Shown one piece after another: positions 15,649 to 22,463 of a DNA stretch of 64,000 nt (position 1 is its first letter; the number at the start of each line of letters is the position of its first letter). The position numbers and the translations under genes are program-made. The DNA comes from DASUPK01 sp963819715 (GTDB lineage: Bacteria > Actinomycetota > Thermoleophilia > Solirubrobacterales > 70-9), in NCBI GenBank assembly GCA_963819715.1, contig CAWFXE010000002.1, forward strand, positions 310,001 through 374,000, in the 5' to 3' direction. Under the pieces are notes generated by a model. The model worked only from the letters and a program-made list of their open reading frames with translations. It did not search any database and was not told the DNA's origin.

Positions 15649-17001
15649 TCAGCCCGCGCTGGGATCGGCAGCAAACAGCCGCCACTCGTCGGGGATGCCC
15701 TTGAGCTCGTGCGCGCCGCGCTCCTCGAAGGGAATCCCGGATCCGGCGACGAGGTCCTTGACGGTGCTGGTGACGAGCACCTCCCCCGGCCCGGCCAGGG
15801 CTCCGACACGCGCCGCGATGTGGACCGCGATGCCGCCGACGTCATCGTCCATCACCTCGACCTCGCCGGCGTGCAGGCCGATGCGCACCTCCAGCCCGAT
15901 CGAGCGGGCCTCCTCGGCGATCGCGCCGCCGCAGCGGATCGCCCGTGCCGGACCGTCGAAGGTGGCGAGACTGCCGTCGCCGAGGCTCTTCACCTCCCGT
16001 CCGCCGGACCGCTCCAGCTCCCGCCGGACCGCGTCCTGATGAGCTGCGAGCAGCTCCCGCCAGGCGGCGTCCCCGAGCTCCACCGCCCGCGCGGTCGAGC
16101 CGCAGATGTCCGTGAACATCACCGTGGCGAGCACGCGGTCGGGCGCGGCCACCGATCGCGCGCCGGTCAGAAACTCCTCGATCTCGCCGACCACGGCCTC
16201 CATGTCGCCCGCCCAGGGCAGATGGTCGATCCCCGGCAGCTCCACGTACCGGGCTCCCGGGATCTGCTCGGCGAGCTCCTCGCCGGCGCGTCGATAGACG
16301 ACCCGGTCTCCGCGCCGGTGGATGACCAGCGTCGGGACGTGAATCGTCGGCAGGACCTCTCGGACATCGATGTCGAGGAACATCTCGAAGATCTGCTGGA
16401 CCATCGCCGGACTCGCGGAGGAGCGCTCCATGCGGGCGGTGAACTCGGCGGCCTCGGGACTGCCCGCGAAGCTCGGAGCGAAGAGCTCGATCATCCCCTC
16501 CGCGTCCTGCCCCCAGTAGGGGGCGATGAACTCATCGGCCGACTCGCGAAGCGCCTCCGCGGGGGAGGCCCACGGGTAGTCGGGCGCCTCGGTGGTGCGC
16601 CCCATCGCGCCGTGGAGCACCAGGGCCGACACCCGTTCGGGGTGGGTGGCGGCGAACAGAACGCTCATCGGACCACCTTCGGAGATCCCGAAGAGGGCCG
16701 CCCGCTCGGACCCGGCAGCGTCCATCACCGCCCTGACGTCGTCGATCCGCTGCTCCAGCGTCGGCACCTCGGCGACCGGGTCGGACAGCCCATTGCCCCG
16801 CTTGTCGAAGATGATCAGGCGCGAGAACGAGCTGAGCCGCTCGAAGAACTGGGCCATCGGAGGCGACTCCCACTGGAGCTCGAGGTGGGTCGAAAAGCCG
16901 AGGACGAGGACCATGTCGATCGGCCCATCGCCGACGACCTGGTAGGCGATCGAGGCGTCGCCGGACTTGGCGTACCGGGTCTGAGGAGAGGTCAGCGCAA
17001 T
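15649..17001 (-). CDS. Alpha/beta hydrolase - class III adenylate cyclase fusion
   Basis: About 450 residues. The N-terminal alpha/beta hydrolase (to about residue 270) has a nucleophile elbow FGISEGG and the late GIDHLPW histidine. The C-terminal class III cyclase domain has VMFTDICGSTARAVELGD with the metal aspartate, then VKSLGDGSLATFDGP and LEVRIGLHAGEVE. This architecture is known in actinobacteria and suggests cAMP synthesis tuned by a bound small molecule. Family sequence (TRYAKSGDASIAYQVVGDG) extends upstream of the first ATG at 16914, but the only fitting start is ATT at 17001, 10 nt after a TACGAT box. The start is therefore uncertain. Confidence 0.88.
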   Translation of the reverse strand: MALTSPQTRYAKSGDASIAYQVVGDGPIDMVLVLGFSTHLELQWESPPMAQFFERLSSFSRLIIFDKRGNGLSDPVAEVPTLEQRIDDVRAVMDAAGSERAALFGISEGGPMSVLFAATHPERVSALVLHGAMGRTTEAPDYPWASPAEALRESADEFIAPYWGQDAEGMIELFAPSFAGSPEAAEFTARMERSSASPAMVQQIFEMFLDIDVREVLPTIHVPTLVIHRRGDRVVYRRAGEELAEQIPGARYVELPGIDHLPWAGDMEAVVGEIEEFLTGARSVAAPDRVLATVMFTDICGSTARAVELGDAAWRELLAAHQDAVRRELERSGGREVKSLGDGSLATFDGPARAIRCGGAIAEEARSIGLEVRIGLHAGEVEVMDDDVGGIAVHIAARVGALAGPGEVLVTSTVKDLVAGSGIPFEERGAHELKGIPDEWRLFAADPSAG

Positions 17002-17048
17002 CCTGAGCCCAATCGTATCCTCGGCCTATCCGCGCGCGTAGCCGGGCG

Positions 17049-17441
17049 CTAGCTCGCGATCGGGTCCGGCTCGCCGAGCTTGGAGCGGTCGGGTGGGTCG
17101 TAGACGGCGCCGGGGACCCCGCCGACGATCAGCAGGCGCACGCCGTCGTCGCCAGGCCAGATCTTGCGGGTGGTGCCGGGGCCGACCCTGACGAAGGTCT
17201 CGCCATCGAGCGGATGGCGCTCGCCGTCCACCTCGATCTCGGCTCCTCCACCCAGGGCGAAGTAGACCTCCTCCTGGCCGTCGGAGCCGTGGTCGTGCTC
17301 GGGGTAGTGCTCGAAGTTCGGGGGGAAGTCGATCACCTGCATGCCGAAGGCAGTGACGCCGAGCTCGGCGCGGGCGCGCTTGTAGGCGCCGCCGTAGATC
17401 GCCTCCATCTCGTCGATTCGCTTCACGGTGCAACCGCTCAT
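17049..17441 (-). CDS. Cupin-domain protein
   Basis: 130 residues, a single cupin barrel. Motif 1 is EHYPEHDHGSDGQEEVYFAL with the metal-binding histidines and glutamate. Motif 2 is the LDGETFVRVGPGTTRKIWPG stretch, in which the usual histidine is replaced. The substrate is unknown, and a stress or metabolite-binding role is possible. ATG 17441 follows GGAGAAGAG. The gene is divergent from vapB, with about 70 bp between them. Confidence 0.82.
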   Translation of the reverse strand: MSGCTVKRIDEMEAIYGGAYKRARAELGVTAFGMQVIDFPPNFEHYPEHDHGSDGQEEVYFALGGGAEIEVDGERHPLDGETFVRVGPGTTRKIWPGDDGVRLLIVGGVPGAVYDPPDRSKLGEPDPIAS

Positions 17442-17513
17442 CTCTTCTCCTTTGTCGAGGCGTGAGGGGACTCTACGCGCGAGGGCGACGCCCTTGTGTG
17501 TCAAACTGCGCAC

Positions 17514-17753
17514 ATGCGTTTACACATAAGCCTCGAGGATGAGCTCGTGGCGGAATTGGACAAGAGAGTCGGGAAGCGAAGGCGGAGCGCCTTCATTGCG
17601 CAGGTGCTCCGGCGCACACTTGACGAGGCGAGTCGCTGGGACGACATTCTCGCCTCGATCGGGTCGATCGAGGCCGAGGGGCATGAATGGGATGAGGATC
17701 CCGCGGCGTGGGTTCGAGCACAGAGACGAGGGGACGAGCGCCGGGTGGGCTGA
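17514..17753 (+). CDS. vapB: VapB-type ribbon-helix-helix antitoxin
   Basis: 79 residues. The N-terminal MRLHISLEDELVAELDKRVG followed by RRSAFIAQVLRRTLDEA is the ribbon-helix-helix DNA-binding fold. The acidic C-terminus (EGHEWDEDPAAWVRAQRRG) is the usual toxin-neutralising tail. It directly precedes a PIN-domain gene in the same reading frame, separated by one TGA. Antitoxin dimers usually repress their own operon. Confidence 0.85.
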   Translation: MRLHISLEDELVAELDKRVGKRRRSAFIAQVLRRTLDEASRWDDILASIGSIEAEGHEWDEDPAAWVRAQRRGDERRVG

Positions 17754-17759
17754 GCCGTT

Positions 17760-18143
17760 CTGCTGCTCGACACCACCGTTCTGATCGACGTCCTGCGCGA
17801 TCGCGAGGCGGCACGCCGCTTACGCGCGATACATGCGACCGAGCCTCCTCCGCTGGTTTGCGCGATCAACGTGTACGAGGTCTGGCGAGGCGCCCGCCCC
17901 GGTGAGACGGATGCGATTCGCCGGCTGATCGGAGCGCTTAATACCGTGCCCCTCACCGCCCGGGAAGGGGAGCTGGCGGGAAACTGGCGACGGGATTTCG
18001 CGTCGCGGGGCGTGACCCTGAGCCAGTCCGACTGCCTGGTCGCCGCGGCCGCCGTCTCCGCGGGGGCGCGCCTGGCGACCGGCAATCCGAAGGACTTCCC
18101 GATGCAGGCGGTGGAGGTCGAGTATTGGCCCACCGGTCCCTAG
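17760..18143 (+). CDS. vapC: VapC-type PIN-domain ribonuclease toxin
   Basis: About 127 residues. The PIN acidic residues are present: Asp in LLDTTVLIDVLR, Glu in VYEVWRG, Asp in LSQSDCLVAAA and Asp in GNPKDFP. VapC toxins cleave tRNA or rRNA until bound by VapB. There is no ATG, GTG or TTG at the expected N-terminus; translation would need CTG (17760), GTT (17757) or read-through of the vapB TGA. The first conventional start (GTG 17871) would delete the first catalytic aspartate. Confidence 0.82.
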   Translation: MLLDTTVLIDVLRDREAARRLRAIHATEPPPLVCAINVYEVWRGARPGETDAIRRLIGALNTVPLTAREGELAGNWRRDFASRGVTLSQSDCLVAAAAVSAGARLATGNPKDFPMQAVEVEYWPTGP

Positions 18144-18166
18144 TCCGCGTCGGCTGAGGGCCTGGC

Positions 18167-18526
18167 TCAGACGGGGCGCCTCGACTGGAGCCCGAGGCGA
18201 ACGCGCGCTTGCTGCACCGACTTGATGTTGGTGTGACAGGTCTTGGCGATCCGGCTGTCCTGAGTCTCGGGTCGCCGCTTCATCTCGAAATCGATCCGAG
18301 CCCGCGACTCCGCCTTCTGGCGGCTCGCGGCCGGCTCATCTTCGAGCCCGACCAGCGCAGCCTCGCCTGCCATCTCCCGGCGACATCCCAGGCAGTAGAG
18401 GTCATCTCCGTCCTTTATCCACGTCGCCGGGAGCGCCGGCCGCTCCACCTCGGCCATCCAGCTGACGGTCACATCGCACCGGGCGCAGGTCCAATCAGGC
18501 GCGGGCGCAGTCGTCGTCTTGGGCAT
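18167..18526 (-). CDS. Zinc-ribbon protein with C-terminal helix-turn-helix-like segment
   Basis: 119 residues. Two CxxC knuckles (CARC near residue 14 and CLGC near residue 45) suggest a zinc ribbon in the first half. The C-terminal part (RIAKTCHTNIKSVQQARVRL) resembles a small HTH that reads DNA. It may be a small DNA-binding regulator. No family name is recognised. It ends 23 bp from the convergent vapC. Confidence 0.7.
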   Translation of the reverse strand: MPKTTTAPAPDWTCARCDVTVSWMAEVERPALPATWIKDGDDLYCLGCRREMAGEAALVGLEDEPAASRQKAESRARIDFEMKRRPETQDSRIAKTCHTNIKSVQQARVRLGLQSRRPV

Positions 18527-18633
18527 CTAGCTCCACCTTCCAGCCCTCTGTGCAGGTTCGCGCGAAGGAAGAGGGAAAGAGCCGCCGGGCGAATGCTCCC
18601 TTACAGGGTACTCGCCGGCTCAGCTGTTTCACG

Positions 18634-18673
18634 TTTCCTACCTCGGGTAGTATTTTGCTACTCTGGGTAGCAA
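18634..18673. promoter_or_regulatory. Tandem TetR-type operator upstream of acyl-CoA dehydrogenase gene
   Basis: CTACC-TCG-GGTAG (18638-18650, perfect) and CTACT-CTG-GGTAG (18658-18670), with centres 20 bp apart, have the same geometry and flanks (TTTC before, CAA after) as the 7558-7597 element. It lies 28 bp upstream of the acyl-CoA dehydrogenase ATG, so a bound regulator would block transcription. Confidence 0.7.
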
Positions 18674-18700
18674 TCGACGACTAGGAGGATTTGACGCGTC

Positions 18701-20020
18701 ATGGCGACTGCTGAGGAGAAGGCGACGGAGCAGGTTGATGCGGAGCGGCGTAACGGGGAGGTCGACGAGGTTCAGATTCAGGAGCAGCTTGGGATCGAGG
18801 CCGGCGAGACCACCTTTTCGCTCGAGCTCTCCCAGGATCAGCAGGATGTGCGCGATTGGGCGCATGGGTTCGCCGAGCAGGTCGTCCGGCCCGCGGCGCA
18901 TGAGTGGGATGAGAAGGAGGAGTTCCCCTGGCCCGTCGTGCAGGAGGCCGCGAAGATCGGCATGTACGGGTTCGAGTCGGTCGCTCAGTTCTGGGCCGAT
19001 CCGTCCGGGCTCACCTTCCCCCTCGTAAACGAGGAGCTCTTCTGGGGCGACGCCGGGATCGGGATGGCGATCTTCGGGACGACGCTCGCGGTCGCCGGGA
19101 TCTTCGGCTCGGGCACTCCGGAGCAGATGGTCGAGTGGGTGCCGCAGTGCTTCGGCACCGAGGAAGACGTCAAGGTCGCCGCGTTCTGCGCCTCCGAGCC
19201 GGACGCCGGCTCCGACGTCTCCGGCTACCGGACCACGGCCAAGTACGACGAGGGCAAGGACGAGTGGGTCATCAACGGGCAGAAGGCGTGGGCGACCAAC
19301 GGAGGGATCGCGAACGTCCACGTCGTGATCGCCTCGGTGGATCGCGAGCTCGGCTCGCGCGGCCACGCCGGCTTCGTCATTCCTCCAAACACCAAGGGCC
19401 TCGAGCAGGGCGCGAAGGTCAAGAAGCACGGGATCCGCGCGAGCCACACGGCCGACGTCCACCTGGACGAGGTCCGCGTCCCCGGCTCCTGCCTGCTCGG
19501 CGGCAAGGAGAAGCTCGATGAGCGGATCGCCAAGGTGAAGGAGGGCAAGTCGGCGAAGAGCCAGGCCGCGATGCGGACCTTCGAGCTCTCGCGGCCGACG
19601 GTTGCCGCGCAGGCGGTCGGGATCGCTCGGGCCGCCTACGAGTACGCGCTCGACTACGCCAAGGAGCGCGAGGCGTTCGGGCGGAAGATCATCGAGAACC
19701 AGGCGATCGCGTTCACGCTCGCGGACATGAAGCTGGAGATCGACGCGGCACGTCTGCTGACCCACCGCGCCGCCTGGATGGGCAAGACCGGCAAGGACTT
19801 CAACAACGCCGAGGGCTCGATGTCGAAGCTGAAGGCCGGCGAGGTCGCCGTCTGGACGACCGAGCGAGCGATGCAGATCCTCGGCGGCAACGGCTACAGC
19901 CGCGAGTTCCCGGTCGAGCGGATGCACCGCGACGCCAAGATCTGGACGATCTTCGAGGGCACCTCCGAGATCCAGCGGCTCGTGATCAGCCGGGCGATCT
20001 CCGGCGTCCACATCCAGTAG
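18701..20020 (+). CDS. Acyl-CoA dehydrogenase
   Basis: 439 residues. FAD-dependent alpha,beta-dehydrogenation of an acyl-CoA thioester. Visible features are the middle-domain AAFCASEPDAGSDVSGYRTT, the ATNGGIANVHVVIASVD segment, and the C-terminal catalytic glutamate in WTIFEGTSEIQRLVISRAI. A charged N-terminal extension of about 40 residues precedes the fold. AGGAGG lies about 13 nt upstream of the ATG. Control by the TetR gene at 6911 is inferred from the shared operator. The gene starts a lipid-related run (hydrolase, acyltransferase, SRPBCC). Confidence 0.95.
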   Translation: MATAEEKATEQVDAERRNGEVDEVQIQEQLGIEAGETTFSLELSQDQQDVRDWAHGFAEQVVRPAAHEWDEKEEFPWPVVQEAAKIGMYGFESVAQFWADPSGLTFPLVNEELFWGDAGIGMAIFGTTLAVAGIFGSGTPEQMVEWVPQCFGTEEDVKVAAFCASEPDAGSDVSGYRTTAKYDEGKDEWVINGQKAWATNGGIANVHVVIASVDRELGSRGHAGFVIPPNTKGLEQGAKVKKHGIRASHTADVHLDEVRVPGSCLLGGKEKLDERIAKVKEGKSAKSQAAMRTFELSRPTVAAQAVGIARAAYEYALDYAKEREAFGRKIIENQAIAFTLADMKLEIDAARLLTHRAAWMGKTGKDFNNAEGSMSKLKAGEVAVWTTERAMQILGGNGYSREFPVERMHRDAKIWTIFEGTSEIQRLVISRAISGVHIQ

Positions 20021-20027
20021 AACCCGA

Positions 20028-20047
20028 GTCACATGCCATTTTGTGAC
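20028..20047. promoter_or_regulatory. Inverted repeat GTCACA-N8-TGTGAC upstream of hydrolase gene
   Basis: Perfect 6-bp arms at 20028-20033 and 20042-20047, 21 bp upstream of the hydrolase start. The half-sites are oriented opposite to a CRP site. A repressor operator is plausible. Confidence 0.35.
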
Positions 20048-20054
20048 ATTCGAG

Positions 20055-20060
20055 TAGCGT
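20055..20060 (+). promoter_or_regulatory. Probable -10 box (TAGCGT) of leaderless hydrolase gene
   Basis: TAGCGT ends 7 nt before ATG 20068 and there is no ribosome binding site. Confidence 0.45.
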
Positions 20061-20067
20061 TGTCTCT

Positions 20068-21021
20068 ATGGCCGACGCAGTGACAGAGCGGCCCCGGACC
20101 TGGGGCGCCCCGGGCGACCCCCTCGGACCGTACGAGGAGGTCACCCTCCACGGCCACAAGGTCGGATTCCAGGCCGCCGGCGAGGGCCCGCTGCTGGTGC
20201 TGCTGCACGGGATCACCTCGACCTCGGACGCCTGGCGGACGGTGATGCCCCAGCTGTCCGAGCGCTACACGGTGATCGCCCCGGACATGATCGGCCACGG
20301 CCGCTCGGCCAAGCCGAGAGGCGACTACTCGCTGGGCGCCTACGCGGCGGGTGTGCGCGATCTCCTTGGAGTGCTCGGCTTCGAGCGCGCCACGATCGTC
20401 GGCCACTCCCTGGGCGGCGGGATCGCGATGCAGTTCTCGTACCTGTTCCCGGAGTACATCGAGCGGATGGCGCTCATCTCCTCCGGTGGGCTCGGCAAGG
20501 AGGTCCACCCGATGCTGCGCGCCGCCACCCTCCCCGGATCCGAATGGGTGCTGCCGCTGCTGGCGAGCGAGTGGTCAGTCAAGGCCGGCGACGCGGTGCG
20601 CTCGGTGGCCTCGAAGATCGGAATCGAGGCGGGGCCCGATATCGCCGAGTTCGCACGCGGCTACGCCTCGCTCGTCGAGGAGGGCGCCACCGACGCCTTC
20701 CTCGACACGATGCGAAGCGTGATCGGCCCCGACGGCCAGAAGGTGAGTGCGCTTGACCGCCTCTACCTCGCCGACCAGATCCCCTTCCTCTTGATCTGGG
20801 GCAGCGACGACCCAGTGATCCCCGTCGAGCACGGGCGCCGCGCCCACGAGCTCGTCGCCCACAGCCACTACGTGGAGCTCGAGGGATCCGGCCACTGGCC
20901 GATGCTCGACCAGCCCGATCGGATCGTGGAGGCGCTGACCAGCTTCATCGAGGAGACCGAGCCGTTCGAGTGGTCGCTCGAATCCGTGCGTGAGCGGATG
21001 CGCCGCGGCCCCGACGGTTAG
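20068..21021 (+). CDS. Alpha/beta hydrolase
   Basis: 317 residues. The oxyanion motif is LLHGITSTSDAW, the nucleophile elbow VGHSLGGGIAMQF (Ser near 114), the acid in IWGSDDPVIP and the histidine in GSGHWPMLDQPD. The fold resembles epoxide hydrolases and C-C bond hydrolases; the substrate is unknown. It is followed by an acyltransferase gene 11 bp downstream. Its position after the acyl-CoA dehydrogenase suggests a role in lipid or aromatic breakdown. Confidence 0.9.
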   Translation: MADAVTERPRTWGAPGDPLGPYEEVTLHGHKVGFQAAGEGPLLVLLHGITSTSDAWRTVMPQLSERYTVIAPDMIGHGRSAKPRGDYSLGAYAAGVRDLLGVLGFERATIVGHSLGGGIAMQFSYLFPEYIERMALISSGGLGKEVHPMLRAATLPGSEWVLPLLASEWSVKAGDAVRSVASKIGIEAGPDIAEFARGYASLVEEGATDAFLDTMRSVIGPDGQKVSALDRLYLADQIPFLLIWGSDDPVIPVEHGRRAHELVAHSHYVELEGSGHWPMLDQPDRIVEALTSFIEETEPFEWSLESVRERMRRGPDG

Positions 21022-21031
21022 CCGGCGGTCC

Positions 21032-21883
21032 ATGGGCGTCCGCGAGCGAGTCAGCCAGGGAGTCAGGGACCTGGTCTCTCGGCGGATCCCCAACGCCGAC
21101 CTCGACGACCGCGACCCCGACTACATCCGCGAGCAGCTACCAGGCCTCTGGGTGCTCGCCTCCTATTACTTCCGCGCGGAGGTCCGTGGGCTCGACCGGA
21201 TCCCCGCCGAGGGCCCCGTCCTGCTGGTCGGCAATCACTCCGGCGGCAACGTCACCCCGGACACGATGGTCTTCGCCCTCGCCTTCTCGGGCCACTTCGG
21301 GGTCGAGCGCCGCCTCCACCCCCTGGTCCACAACCTCGTGCTGGCGATGCCGTTGCCCTTCAACCTCGCCAAGTTCGGCTGCGTCGCCGCCTCGCCCGAG
21401 AACGCCAAGCTGGCGCTCGAGCGCGACTCCGCCGTGCTCGTCTACCCGGGCGGAGACTGGGAGGTCCACCGTCCCTCCTGGCAGGAGAACCGGGTCGACT
21501 TCGCGGACCGCAAGGGCTGGGCGAAGCTGGCGATCGAGACCGGGGTGCCGATCGTGCCGCTGGTCTCGGTCGGCGGCCAGGAGACGGCGATCTTCCTCAC
21601 CCGCGGTGAGCGCCTCGCCAAGGCGCTCCAGCTCGACCGGCTCTTCCGGCTCAAGGTCCTCCCCATCTCCCTCTCGATCCCCTGGGTGGTGAACGTCGGG
21701 GACATGCTCGGCCACTGGCCGCTCCCCGCCAAGCTGACGATCGAGGCGATGGAGCCAATCGACCTGCAGGATCGCTTCGGGCGCCATCCGGAGGCCGACG
21801 AGGTCTACGACTACGTGACGCGGCTGATGCAGATCAAGCTCGACGAGCTCTCCGCCGATCGCCGCCTGCCGCTGATCGGCTGA
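21032..21883 (+). CDS. PlsC-like acyltransferase
   Basis: 283 residues. The LPLAT core has VLLVGNHSGGNVTPDTMVFA (the conserved NH and downstream Asp), then AVLVYPGGDWEVHRPSW and VPIVPLVSVGGQETAIFL. It transfers an acyl chain to a glycerolipid-type acceptor at the membrane face. The His-Asp spacing differs from classical NHx4D but is typical of this actinobacterial subgroup. I chose ATG 21032 because it lies after the upstream stop; an earlier in-frame ATG lies inside the hydrolase gene. Confidence 0.85.
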   Translation: MGVRERVSQGVRDLVSRRIPNADLDDRDPDYIREQLPGLWVLASYYFRAEVRGLDRIPAEGPVLLVGNHSGGNVTPDTMVFALAFSGHFGVERRLHPLVHNLVLAMPLPFNLAKFGCVAASPENAKLALERDSAVLVYPGGDWEVHRPSWQENRVDFADRKGWAKLAIETGVPIVPLVSVGGQETAIFLTRGERLAKALQLDRLFRLKVLPISLSIPWVVNVGDMLGHWPLPAKLTIEAMEPIDLQDRFGRHPEADEVYDYVTRLMQIKLDELSADRRLPLIG

Positions 21884-21884
21884 G

Positions 21885-22325
21885 ATGAGGGTCGAGGAGA
21901 GCATCGAGATCGAGGCGCCGCGCGATCGGATCTGGTCCCTCGTCTCGGAACCCCGCCGCTATTCGGAGTTCATGGCCGGCTCGACCTGGAAGCACGTCGA
22001 GGGCGAGCCGGAGAGCGGTCCGCGCGCCCGCTACTGGCTCACGGTCGAGGCCGGCTCGACCGACCTCGGGGGCGTGGTCGAGATCGTCGAGTGGGAGCCG
22101 CCGCATGTGCTCGCCTGGACCAACGTCAGCGGGATCGACAACCGCGGCCGCTGGATCCTGCGCGACCACGGCGACCGGACCGAGGTGACCCTGCGCTTCA
22201 GCTATCAGGTGCCCGGCGGGATCCTGGCGCTGATCGCCACCCGCCTGAGCGCCCCGATTCTGCGCCGCGACGTGCAGCAATCGCTCGCGGCGCTCAAGCC
22301 GATCGCGCAGGGAGGTGAACAGTGA
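21885..22325 (+). CDS. SRPBCC-family (polyketide cyclase/START-like) protein
   Basis: 146 residues. The sequence VEESIEIEAPRDRIWSLVSE, the central strands and the final long helix (LSAPILRRDVQQSLAALKPI) are the SRPBCC pattern: a hydrophobic cavity that binds a lipid or polyketide-like ligand. The start is 1 bp after the upstream stop, and the end overlaps the next small gene (GTGA), so it is firmly within this operon. Confidence 0.88.
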   Translation: MRVEESIEIEAPRDRIWSLVSEPRRYSEFMAGSTWKHVEGEPESGPRARYWLTVEAGSTDLGGVVEIVEWEPPHVLAWTNVSGIDNRGRWILRDHGDRTEVTLRFSYQVPGGILALIATRLSAPILRRDVQQSLAALKPIAQGGEQ

Positions 22326-22450
22326 CCCCGCTCATCCCCCTCGCCCACGCCGGTCACATCCGGGCCGACGCAGCGATCTTGGGGGTCCCGGTCGGCTCGG
22401 TGCTGCTGACGATCTTCGCGCTCAACCGCTGGGGGCAGAAGGACCGCTGA
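22322..22450 (+). CDS. 42-residue single-span membrane protein
   Basis: GTG 22322 overlaps the upstream TGA. The product starts MTPLIPLAHAGH, has one hydrophobic helix (AAILGVPVGSVLLTIFALN) and ends RWGQKDR, so positive charge follows the helix. Start-stop coupling and the well-formed helix support translation. It is a small protein easily missed by length cut-offs. Function unknown; a membrane anchor or partner for the lipid operon is possible. Confidence 0.55.
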   Translation: MTPLIPLAHAGHIRADAAILGVPVGSVLLTIFALNRWGQKDR

Positions 22451-22463
22451 GGTCTCGAGGCCG

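Noticed and set aside
14872..17052. 726-codon plus-strand open frame
   Set aside because: Antisense to four supported minus-strand genes, typical of GC-rich shadow frames.
20028..20047. CRP/cAMP-receptor site
   Set aside because: The half-sites are inverted relative to TGTGA-N6-TCACA, so it is listed only as an unassigned inverted repeat.
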